This document shows, piece after piece, positions 1-5,372 of a stretch of DNA of 5,846 nt (the first letter of the stretch is position 1; every line of letters begins with the position of its first letter). A program made the position numbers and the translations under genes. Source of the stretch: Spirochaetaceae bacterium (GTDB lineage Bacteria; Spirochaetota; Spirochaetia; Treponematales; Breznakiellaceae); NCBI GenBank assembly GCA_031265535.1, contig JAISCO010000101.1, positions 1-5,846 on the forward strand, given 5' to 3'. The notes beneath the pieces were generated by a model. The model saw nothing but the letters and a program-made list of their open reading frames with translations, had not been told where the DNA came from and did not search any database.

Positions 1-18
1 AAAGTCATTGTCGCTTCC

Positions 19-70
19 ATATATAGCGTTATTTTCTTTATTATACGGTTTAATAACGCTATATATAGCG
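19..70. repeat. A/T-rich inverted repeat with an embedded palindrome
   Basis: Two perfect 15-base arms (19-33, ATATATAGCGTTATT, and 52-66, its reverse complement) are separated by 18 bases. The right arm overlaps a 14-base perfect palindrome, CGCTATATATAGCG (57-70), so the half-site TATATAGCG or its complement occurs three times. No T-tract follows the right arm, so it is a poor terminator. It could be an operator-like site, a recombination end or a structured transcript end. Bases 1-100 have several open frames, but none has a recognisable product. Confidence 0.6.
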
Positions 71-106
71 GTATCATTTCGATTTTTTGAGTTTTGACAC
101 AGCCTA

Positions 107-182
107 ATGCGCTCCGCGCCGGCATACCCAAAGCGGCTTTCACTCCGTGCCGTCAGGTACGAAAACGGCGATTGGCATACGC
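107..182 (-). repeat. Partial G+C-rich intergenic repeat, reverse orientation
   Basis: Read on the minus strand, this matches the 3' part of the G+C-rich unit found at 1845-2101: GCGTATGCCAATCGCC, then GACGGCAC.GAGTGAA, then CTTTGGGTATGCCGGC, ending GCGGAGCGCAT. The 5' part of the unit (GCGGAGCGTATGAGAACC onward) is missing. The copy is closest to the second tandem copy (1974-2074), sharing the CGTATGCCAATCGCC stretch. Confidence 0.8.
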
Positions 183-190
183 AACTGACA

Positions 191-267
191 TCCTCACTTT
201 TTCTTTTTTACCTCTTCCTTTTTCCTTCATTGCTCACTCCTCATTGATAATTGTTAATTGTTAATTG
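191..267 (-). repeat. Short-period A/T-rich tandem tract, reverse orientation
   Basis: On the minus strand this reads as degenerate heptamers: ATTAACA twice, ATTATCA, ATGAGGA, GTGAGCA, then purine-rich blocks such as AGGAAAA, AGGAAGA and GGTAAAA. The order of heptamer types is the same as in the plus-strand tract at 1668-1744, so the two tracts appear related rather than independently low-complexity. In its own orientation it lies just 5' of the G+C-rich unit at 107-182, forming a composite element. Confidence 0.7.
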
Positions 268-311
268 CTCGCATTGACTAAGCTCCGCCTGTTATAGCAT
301 CCTGTTATATA

Positions 312-1652
312 ATGGCTTTTATATTTGCCCGTCTCTGGGGACGCCGGTTAACAGCCGCTTTTAGCGCGGCGTTGTTGACTACAGTCATGCTTATAGCGGC
401 TCTGTTTTTCGCGTCCTGCAAAATCTCCGGTGCGTCTAAAGATATAGCTGCCCGCCCCGCTAATTTAACCATTACGCCCGACAGTCAGTATCTATTACCG
501 GGGGGCAACACATCCTTTAATGTCAAATTTGGGGAGGAGACTATAGAGTCGGAACAAGTGAAATTGAACGTTAGCGGGGAACTGGATAGTAACACAAAGA
601 TAAAAGACGGTAAGTTGCTCGTTGGGACTGGACAGGCGGCCGGCAATCTAAGCATTAGCGGCACATACCAAGCCCCGGATGCTAAGTCTGTAAATGGTAC
701 GGCTGTCGTTAAAGTGATCAACCCTTCCACCAAGAGCATCAAAGAAAAGTTTGGTGTTGACGCAACGGGTAAGGACGGCGTTGAGGCGGCTTTTAAGGAA
801 CTGCACGCATTCATCCAAAACGGCGGGCTTAAGAAGGACGCGGCAGAGGATCCGAACAAGCGTGTGATCAAAGTGGGCGACTGGATCGACCTGGAAGGCG
901 GGCTTACTGTTGCCGCGCACGGGGCCGGCGACAACACGGGCGGGTTTTCATACAGTTATAATGACGAGGCCTGGAACGCAAATATAACGGTGAACGAGAA
1001 TGACCAGGGAAAGCTGAGCCGGCTCATCGTGGTGGGGATAAACTCGTTCCATAGCAGCGGCACGGAAGGGGGCTATAAATATCCCAAGAAAGAGGGAGAG
1101 ACCGATCCCCCGCAGCACGTTGTGTTCCAGTTTCAGAACATACCGGTTAGCCGCCGGATGAACCCGCCCGTAGAAGACTATCCTATCAGCACCAACACGG
1201 GCGGGTATCCCGCGAGTGAGATGCGGGATTATCTGACGAAGAATTTCCTTACCGGGCTGATTAAAACAGCCGGTGTGCCGGAAGGCGTGCTGTGGGCGCC
1301 AGCGCGTCTGCTTTCGGCCCGGGCCAAGCATGATAAAAAAGAGAGCTCTTCCCCGGCGAAGATACGGGATATGTTGTGGCTGCCCACGGAATGGGATATC
1401 TTTGGGATGCAAACGAATTCCATTGGGGCGGATGAAACGGCGGCCAACCAGGCTCGGTTTGAGTATTATGTCGTCCCCATATCCCGTAAAAAGCTTGATG
1501 CGTCTAAAAATACCGCGCCATATTGGTTAGCTTCCACATATTATGATAATAAGTCCTCGTTCTGCGCTGTGTCCGGGACTGGTGATTCGTCCTATAAAAG
1601 CGCATCAACTGCGCCGCCGCCCGGCGTCGCCCCCGCGTTCTGTGTCTATTAG
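312..1652 (+). CDS. Predicted surface lipoprotein with DUF6273-like C-terminal domain
   Basis: Function is unknown; an envelope-exposed lipoprotein is the likely fate. The 446-residue product opens with a basic n-region (R7, R11, R12), a hydrophobic stretch (about 15-34) and a lipobox F-A-S-C ending at Cys36, typical of signal peptidase II cleavage with spirochaete-style relaxation. Residues 48-136 look like a beta-rich Ig/BIG2-type module. Residues 185-446 fit the DUF6273 pattern: VGDWIDLEGG near 188, YPASEMRDYL at 299-308, LWLPTEWDIFG at 355-365, YWLAST at 404-409, and a GVAPAFCV ending. Such domains are common in secreted proteins of gut bacteria and treponemes. No Shine-Dalgarno site or convincing promoter precedes ATG 312; the next in-frame Met (26) would destroy the signal peptide, so 312 is preferred. 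The gene stands alone between oppositely oriented repeats. The domain assignment is from memory of the family pattern and is moderately sure. Confidence 0.85.
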   Translation: MAFIFARLWGRRLTAAFSAALLTTVMLIAALFFASCKISGASKDIAARPANLTITPDSQYLLPGGNTSFNVKFGEETIESEQVKLNVSGELDSNTKIKDGKLLVGTGQAAGNLSISGTYQAPDAKSVNGTAVVKVINPSTKSIKEKFGVDATGKDGVEAAFKELHAFIQNGGLKKDAAEDPNKRVIKVGDWIDLEGGLTVAAHGAGDNTGGFSYSYNDEAWNANITVNENDQGKLSRLIVVGINSFHSSGTEGGYKYPKKEGETDPPQHVVFQFQNIPVSRRMNPPVEDYPISTNTGGYPASEMRDYLTKNFLTGLIKTAGVPEGVLWAPARLLSARAKHDKKESSSPAKIRDMLWLPTEWDIFGMQTNSIGADETAANQARFEYYVVPISRKKLDASKNTAPYWLASTYYDNKSSFCAVSGTGDSSYKSASTAPPPGVAPAFCVY

Positions 1653-1667
1653 GCCGGTGGACATGGA

Positions 1668-1744
1668 GTTAGCAGTGAACAGTTAGCAATTAACAATTAG
1701 CAAGGAACAATGAGCAAGGAAAAGGTAAAAGGTAAAAGGTAAAA
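1668..1744 (+). repeat. Eleven-copy degenerate heptamer tandem repeat
   Basis: The tract divides exactly into eleven 7-base units: GTTAGCA, GTGAACA, GTTAGCA, ATTAACA, ATTAGCA, AGGAACA, ATGAGCA, AGGAAAA, then GGTAAAA three times. The sequence drifts gradually from an RTTARCA to a GGTAAAA type while keeping phase. It starts 15 bases after the lipoprotein stop codon. It matches the minus-strand tract at 191-267 in order and composition. Confidence 0.85.
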
Positions 1745-1796
1745 TTGTCGAATTGAAGGCAAAGCCCCTAAGGCAGCTATCGAAGTGAACGCCGCT

Positions 1797-1832
1797 CCGC
1801 CGCCAACGGCGCAAACAAGTTTGCGGCGGCGG
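1797..1832 (+). other. Strong G+C-rich hairpin
   Basis: The outer stem pairs 1797-1803 (CCGCCGC) with 1826-1832 (GCGGCGG). The inner stem pairs 1810-1816 (CGCAAAC) with 1819-1825 (GTTTGCG) around AA; a six-base bulge (1804-1809) sits on the left side. There is no T-run after it, so it is not a classical intrinsic terminator, though it could stall transcripts from the lipoprotein gene. It separates the heptamer tract from the G+C-rich units. Confidence 0.6.
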
Positions 1833-1844
1833 CAAGACGCTAAC

Positions 1845-1973
1845 GCGGAGCGTATGAGAACCCACTGGCAGGCTGGCAGCCGCGTATGCAAACCGCCGTT
1901 TTCGGACCCGACGGCACTGAGTGAAGACCGCTTTGGGTATGCCGGCGCGGAGCGCATATAAACCCGCTGGCGG
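1845..1973 (+). repeat. G+C-rich ~129-bp intergenic repeat, tandem copy 1
   Basis: The unit begins GCGGAGCGTATGAGAACC, carries a CTGGCAGGCTGGCAG direct repeat and GCCGCGTATGC, then GACGGCACTGAGTGAAG, GGGTATGCCGGC, and finally a second GCGGAGCGCAT followed by AAACCCGCTGGCGG. The latter contains a CCCGC/GCGGG hairpin. Each unit thus starts and nearly ends with the same GCGGAGCGYAT motif. Open frames through it on the minus strand are repeat artefacts. Confidence 0.85.
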
Positions 1974-2101
1974 GCGGAGCGTATGAGAACCTGTTGGCGG
2001 GCTGGCGGGCGCGTATGCCAATCGCCCTTGCCTTACCGACGGCACTGAGTGAAGGCCTCTTTGGGTATGTTAGCGCGGAGCGCATATAAACCCGCTGGCG
2101 G
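1974..2101 (+). repeat. G+C-rich intergenic repeat, tandem copy 2
   Basis: This is head-to-tail with copy 1 at a period of 129 bases. It differs mainly in the middle (CGTATGCCAATCGCCCTTGCC instead of the CGTATGCAAACCGCC region) and in TATGTTAGC replacing TATGCCGGC. The last 27 bases (2075-2101) are identical to 1947-1973. Confidence 0.85.
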
Positions 2102-2103
2102 GC

Positions 2104-2127
2104 GCGGAGCGCATGTGCCTCCATGGC
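2104..2127 (+). repeat. Truncated third repeat unit
   Basis: GCGGAGCGCATGTG restarts the unit (2104-2117) and then diverges. The rest of the gap to the next gene (2128-2169) has a G-run (2144-2149) but no recognisable promoter. Confidence 0.6.
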
Positions 2128-2169
2128 AAATGGGTAGGCAGAGGGGGGGAGTTGTAATAGAGTAAGAAA

Positions 2170-3741
2170 ATGGTTCATAAAAAAACGATGCCAAACTCTG
2201 TAGCCAAAGACAGCGCGAAGGATGCCGGCGCCCAAGATAAAGTCAGACTTTCACCCGTTTTGGGACTAAGGCCGGGAGTTTACTTAACATGTATATATTC
2301 ACTTGCGATTATAATCATCCTTTTTTTCCTCCTTGTATTCCCCGGAATAATCCGGCGCGGAAGCCTTGTTACCATTAGCTCGGAACCCTACGGCGCGGCA
2401 GTGCGCGTAGACGATGTTTTTTTTGACGCGGCGCCCTGCGCGATATTTGTAGAAGAAGGCCGCCGCCGCTTTGACATTGTGATGCCCGGTTTTGAAGATT
2501 TTAGCACCGAAGCGGATGTCGGCGCGGGCATCTTTGCCAGCCTATTTTTTCCACGCTGCCTTTCGATTCACGCGGAACTAAAAGAGAGTGCGCCGCTCGC
2601 CGCTCTTACAATCGGAGCAAAAGAAGCCGCCGCGTGGTCGTTTACAGGAGAAAGCGCCGGAACATATCAGACACCGCTGTCCCTTTCCGAAGGCGCTTAC
2701 CGCAGCGCTCCATTGGACGAAAGCGTTGCGGACGAAATACTTAGAGCCGCCGCGCGTTTTACCTCGACACGCGGCTTTTTGAAAGATTTACTTAGGGCAA
2801 AATTTTTTGTTGACAACGCGGGACGCTCACCATCGCCCATTAAAGCGCTACAGTCCATAGCAAAAATTATCGCGTTTATGAGCGGTAATCCGGATTTTAC
2901 CGTAGCTGCGGCGGCTCTTTTAGAAGAAAACGCGGAAGCTTTGCTGGAGTCTGAATGGTACAAAAAAAATATAATAGGCGCTGTATTCCCGTTACAGACG
3001 GCGCGGCAAATTCAATTACAAAGCCGGCGCGAAGCGCGTTTTGGAGGCAATTTATTTGCCGGCGGCGTTCAGTTTGTGGAAGTTGAAGACGGGATTTTTG
3101 ACGCTGCCGAGGCTTTTAACCATGAAACGCCGGTGCGGCGCTACTATATAGCCGCAAATGAAATTTCCGACAGCGAGTGGGAAAGCTTTTTGTCTGAAAA
3201 CCCTGAATGGCGGGTAGAAAATACCGCCCAACTCATGGAAAAAGACTTTGTAGACCAGTTGTACCTTGTAAAGAGCGATGACGGCGCGTATCCCGCGCCG
3301 ACAGTTTCAGGCGTTTCGTGGTTTGCGGCGGAAGCGTATTGCCGCTGGCTGAGCACAAAATTGCAAGGGCAGTTTTCAGGCTGGACGGTACGGCTTCCCA
3401 CTGAAATTGAGTGGGAGTATGCGGCAAAATCCGCCGTCAAAGGACTTGACGGCGGACGCATTACAAAAATGGTCTTAAAACAGAACGGCGATGATACAGA
3501 AAGCTTCGGACTCGGACTTTGGGAATGGTGCGCCGATCCGTTTGTTCCGTTGTACTTTGTAAAGGCTGACGCCGCAAGCATAGCCCTTGTCGATTCGCCA
3601 AAACGAAGCGTACGGGGCGGCTCTTGGGTAAACCAGAGTGGAACGGTAACGCCGGAGACACGCGGGGGGCTGACGCCGTCTTCATGCTCACCATTTGTCT
3701 CGTTCCGCCCCGTCATCGCGCAAACACCGGAATTACCATAA
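2170..3741 (+). CDS. Membrane-anchored PEGA and SUMF1-like (FGE-sulfatase fold) protein, probably non-catalytic
   Basis: The 523-residue product has one transmembrane segment (about 37-59, rich in I, L and F) after a short polar, presumably cytoplasmic, N-terminus, so the bulk should lie outside the membrane. Residues 64-117 fit a PEGA domain (LVTISSEPYGAAVRVDD, then G97 and the MPGF turn). A helical Ala/Leu-rich linker follows (about 185-290). Residues 298-515 fit the SUMF1/formylglycine-generating-enzyme fold: NEISDSEWESFL, VSWFAAEAYCRWLS, RLPTEIEWEYAAK, LGLWEWCADPF, SVRGGSW, SFRPV. The two catalytic cysteines of true FGEs, expected just after RGGSW, are Asn488 and Val493, so sulfatase activation is unlikely; a binding or structural role is inferred. 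No good Shine-Dalgarno site lies at normal distance from ATG 2170; Met7 (2188) is an alternative start. The stop overlaps the smpB start by one base, implying co-translation. Confidence 0.85.
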   Translation: MVHKKTMPNSVAKDSAKDAGAQDKVRLSPVLGLRPGVYLTCIYSLAIIIILFFLLVFPGIIRRGSLVTISSEPYGAAVRVDDVFFDAAPCAIFVEEGRRRFDIVMPGFEDFSTEADVGAGIFASLFFPRCLSIHAELKESAPLAALTIGAKEAAAWSFTGESAGTYQTPLSLSEGAYRSAPLDESVADEILRAAARFTSTRGFLKDLLRAKFFVDNAGRSPSPIKALQSIAKIIAFMSGNPDFTVAAAALLEENAEALLESEWYKKNIIGAVFPLQTARQIQLQSRREARFGGNLFAGGVQFVEVEDGIFDAAEAFNHETPVRRYYIAANEISDSEWESFLSENPEWRVENTAQLMEKDFVDQLYLVKSDDGAYPAPTVSGVSWFAAEAYCRWLSTKLQGQFSGWTVRLPTEIEWEYAAKSAVKGLDGGRITKMVLKQNGDDTESFGLGLWEWCADPFVPLYFVKADAASIALVDSPKRSVRGGSWVNQSGTVTPETRGGLTPSSCSPFVSFRPVIAQTPELP

Positions 3742-4199
3742 TGGGTGTAAAAATTATCGCCGTCAACCGCAAGGCGCGTTTTGATTATACAGTTGACGAG
3801 ACTTATGAATGCGGGATTGAACTTTTGGGGACTGAAGTTAAATCTGTCCGTGACGGGCGGATCTCGTTCCCTGACGCATGGGCCGAAATAGTGAACGGCG
3901 AAGCGTGGCTAAATTCTTTTTTAATAGCCGAAAACCCTTTTTCATCTATATTCAACCATGAACCGGCGCGTAAAAAACGATTGCTGCTGCATAAGCAGGA
4001 GATAAAGCGGCTCAACCGCAAGGTTGAGGAGAAGGGGTTTACGCTTGTTCCGCTGTCATTCTATTTTAAGAACGGAAAGGTCAAAGTCGAATTGGGGCTT
4101 TGCAAAGGCAAGAAACTTTACGACAAACGGGCGGGCATACGTGAACGCGACCTTAACCGCGAGATGGAACGGGAATTTCGCGGACGCGGCAATGACTGA
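3741..4199 (+). CDS. smpB: SsrA-binding protein SmpB
   Basis: SmpB binds tmRNA and delivers it to stalled ribosomes for trans-translation in the cytoplasm. The 152-residue product is of normal length and carries the family signatures in order: NRKARFDY (9-16), YECGIELLGTEVKSVRDG (22-39), GEAWLNSFLI (53-62), RKKRLLLHKQEI (77-88), GKVKVELGLCKGKKLYDKR (112-130) and the basic tail IRERDLNREMEREFR, which in the family inserts toward the decoding centre. The start at 3741 is chosen because homologous residues begin there and the ATG overlaps the TAA of the upstream gene (TAATG). The frame stays open upstream to an ATG at 3624, but that stretch lies inside the SUMF1-like gene. The Shine-Dalgarno site is weak (CCGGAA about ten bases upstream), consistent with translational coupling. 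No tmRNA gene is visible in this window. Confidence 0.96.
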   Translation: MGVKIIAVNRKARFDYTVDETYECGIELLGTEVKSVRDGRISFPDAWAEIVNGEAWLNSFLIAENPFSSIFNHEPARKKRLLLHKQEIKRLNRKVEEKGFTLVPLSFYFKNGKVKVELGLCKGKKLYDKRAGIRERDLNREMEREFRGRGND

Positions 4200-4202
4200 C
4201 AG

Positions 4203-4228
4203 ATTCCAGCGGCAGTAGTATCTGGAAT
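4203..4228 (+). terminator. Possible weak hairpin after smpB
   Basis: ATTCCAG (4203-4209) pairs with CTGGAAT (4222-4228) around a 12-base loop, immediately after the smpB stop. The following bases (AATTATAATT) are A/T-rich but not a T-run, so termination would be leaky at best. The right arm contains the GGA that would have to serve as the PAP2 gene's ribosome binding site. Confidence 0.3.
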
Positions 4229-4239
4229 AATTATAATTC

Positions 4240-5016
4240 ATGAAAACCAAAATAAAATTATTATTAATTTTTTGCGTATTTTACTGTGCGCAAATGAATA
4301 CATTTTCTCAAAGCGTTTATACAATTGATTTAAAAAAAGATATAATTATAGGGGCATTATCTGTTGGAATAGGTATAAGCCCTTTTTTCATAAACAATGA
4401 ACCGGAAAATATACCGACACTAAATAAAAATGAAGTAAATAATTTTGACCGGTCTGTAATGTTTTCATACAATAAACCTTTAGATATTGTTAGTGATTAT
4501 GGCGTATATACTTTACTTTTACTCCCCGCTTTTTCGATCATGCCGGATATAAAAAATGTAAACACACTCTTAACTTACGGTATTATGTACGGCGAGGCAT
4601 TTTTACTTACATTTGGTACAAAAGATACGTTAAAAAACGCTATTATCCGATACCGGCCGTATATGTATGCCGACGGCGTTCCTGACGGGAAAGAAAACGA
4701 TTATTATAATAGCTTTCCTTCGGGGTCTACCGCTTACGCGTTTTTAGGCGCATCATTTCTGACTACAACATTTTCACATGAATTCCCTGAGTCAAAATGG
4801 AAACGCCCGTTAATAATTGGCTCTTATACATTGGCGGCCGGAATAGGAACAATGCGTATTTTGTCCGGCAGTCATTTTTTAACAGATGTATTTGTTGGAG
4901 CGGCTATCGGTTCATTGTACGGGTATTTAATACCTTGGCTGCATTTAAAAAATGATAATAAAAATATTAAGATTATTCCTACGGTAAATGGTATGATGTT
5001 TTCTTTAACGTTTTGA
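4240..5016 (+). CDS. PAP2-family phosphatase, exported, with variant PSGS motif
   Basis: Members remove phosphate from membrane lipids or isoprenoid/phosphatidyl substrates at the envelope; the substrate here is unknown. The 258-residue product starts with a clear signal peptide or anchor (MKTKIKLLLIFCVFYC, with a plausible cleavage after FSQ, residue 24), then hydrophobic segments near 84-100, 107-125, 165-178, 191-203 and 214-231. The three PAP2 motifs are present: K132-x6-R139-P140; P160-S-G-S163; and R206-x5-H212-x3-D216. H212 aligns with the family's nucleophilic histidine. The usual histidine of PSGH is Ser163 (codon TCT, two base changes from His). The C-terminus (PTVNGMMFSLTF) ends in Phe like an outer-membrane strand, which is only suggestive. 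The gene is far A/T-richer than its neighbours. It starts 40 bases after smpB with a poorly spaced GGA. Confidence 0.88.
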   Translation: MKTKIKLLLIFCVFYCAQMNTFSQSVYTIDLKKDIIIGALSVGIGISPFFINNEPENIPTLNKNEVNNFDRSVMFSYNKPLDIVSDYGVYTLLLLPAFSIMPDIKNVNTLLTYGIMYGEAFLLTFGTKDTLKNAIIRYRPYMYADGVPDGKENDYYNSFPSGSTAYAFLGASFLTTTFSHEFPESKWKRPLIIGSYTLAAGIGTMRILSGSHFLTDVFVGAAIGSLYGYLIPWLHLKNDNKNIKIIPTVNGMMFSLTF

Positions 5017-5029
5017 AATAGAGTTATTC

Positions 5030-5045
5030 GGAAACTTCAGTTTCC
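5030..5045 (+). other. Small perfect hairpin after the PAP2 gene
   Basis: GGAAACTTCAGTTTCC is a perfect inverted repeat (GGAAAC/GTTTCC around TTCA), 14 bases beyond the stop codon. No T-run follows. It may protect the transcript 3' end or belong to the larger structured segment that follows. Confidence 0.45.
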
Positions 5046-5055
5046 ACTTACGCCA

Positions 5056-5165
5056 AGTCCAAAGAAATGGGACTGCGAAAGGGATAGCAGCGGAAATCCC
5101 GCAAGCCCCCCTTGCGGGGGCTGAGGAATTGTAGCGGATAGCCCGGTTTTTTGCGAAGCAAAAAA
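5056..5165 (+). ncRNA. Candidate structured RNA element with a duplicated AGCGGA hairpin
   Basis: Successive short stems fill this segment: AGTCC/GGACT (5056-5060 with 5070-5074); GGGAT/ATCCC (5081-5085 with 5096-5100); GCAAG/CTTGC (5101-5105 with 5111-5115); GGGCT/AGCCC (5118-5122 with 5140-5144); and TTTTTTGC/GCAAAAAA (5147-5154 with 5158-5165). The second and fourth hairpins share the motif AGCGGAWAKCCC (5089-5100 and 5133-5144, 10 of 12 identical), and their stems differ by a compensatory A-T to C-G pair. The transcript direction is inferred as plus because a T-run follows the fourth stem. It may be an independent RNA, a 3' UTR or a dispersed repeat; no family could be assigned with confidence. 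Confidence 0.45.
5104..5152 (+). terminator. Possible intrinsic terminator of the PAP2 transcript, with alternative pairing
   Basis: GGGCT (5118-5122) can pair with AGCCC (5140-5144), followed after GG by six T residues (5147-5152), which is terminator-like although the loop is 17 bases. The same strand, as GGGGGCT (5116-5122), can pair instead with AGCCCCC (5104-5110). The two pairings are mutually exclusive. Confidence 0.4.
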
Positions 5166-5209
5166 TGCGCCCAAATTCTTAAAAAAACTTTGTAATGAAA
5201 AATGAGCCG

Positions 5210-5238
5210 CAAATTACACAAATTATCACGAATTATCG
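5210..5238 (+). repeat. Short A/T-rich 9-10-base tandem tract
   Basis: CAAATTACA, CAAATTATCA and CGAATTATCG follow one another and run directly into the G+C-rich repeat. As at the other two loci, a short-period A/T tract lies on the 5' side of the G+C-rich unit, though here with a different period and sequence. Confidence 0.6.
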
Positions 5239-5372
5239 GAGCGTATGAGAAACCCGCTGGCAGGCTGGCAGCCGCGTATGCAAACGCCTTTTTCAAACCC
5301 TAAGGCAGAGGCTGAAGTTTGCTTCCGGTATGCCGGCGCGGAGCGCATTGAAACCCGCTGGCGGGGCGGGTT
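5237..5372 (+). repeat. G+C-rich intergenic repeat, third locus
   Basis: It begins CGGAGCGTATGAGAAACC with CTGGCAGGCTGGCAGCC and CGTATGCAAACGCC, nearly identical to copy 1 at 1845. The middle diverges (CCCTAAGGCAGAGGCTGAAG), then it rejoins at GGTATGCCGGCGCGGAGCGCAT and AAACCCGCTGGCGG. The 3' end forms an AACCCGC/GCGGGTT stem (5352-5358 with 5366-5372). The variant CCCTAAGGCAG also occurs at about 1766-1776 beside the first tandem copy. Confidence 0.8.

Noticed and set aside
1..100. Partial gene entering from the left edge
   Set aside because: Two plus-strand frames and at least two minus-strand frames are open, none longer than about 33 codons or recognisable, and the region is dominated by an inverted repeat.
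274..310. TTGACT with TATAG/TTATAT boxes before the lipoprotein gene
   Set aside because: The spacers are about 12 or 25 bases, neither compatible with a standard sigma-70 promoter.
1683..2235. Overlapping minus-strand open frames across the tandem repeat
   Set aside because: They are translations of the G+C-rich repeat in several frames, recurring as Ala/Arg/Pro/Ser-rich strings at each repeat locus, with no domain or ribosome binding site.
3144..3716. A 190-codon minus-strand open frame opposite the SUMF1-like gene
   Set aside because: It is a shadow of a gene with strong domain signatures; the translation shows no recognisable motif.
3624..3740. N-terminal extension of smpB to ATG 3624
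   Set aside because: The stretch lies inside the SUMF1-like gene in another frame, and SmpB homology begins at the Met encoded at 3741.
4232..4237. Perfect TATAAT before the PAP2 gene
   Set aside because: No -35 box lies 16-18 bases upstream, and the implied start would fall after the start codon at 4240.
5017..5236. tmRNA (ssrA) gene near smpB
   Set aside because: No tRNA-like acceptor end, CCA or tag-coding frame ending in an ALAA-type sequence can be seen; the stems are too short.
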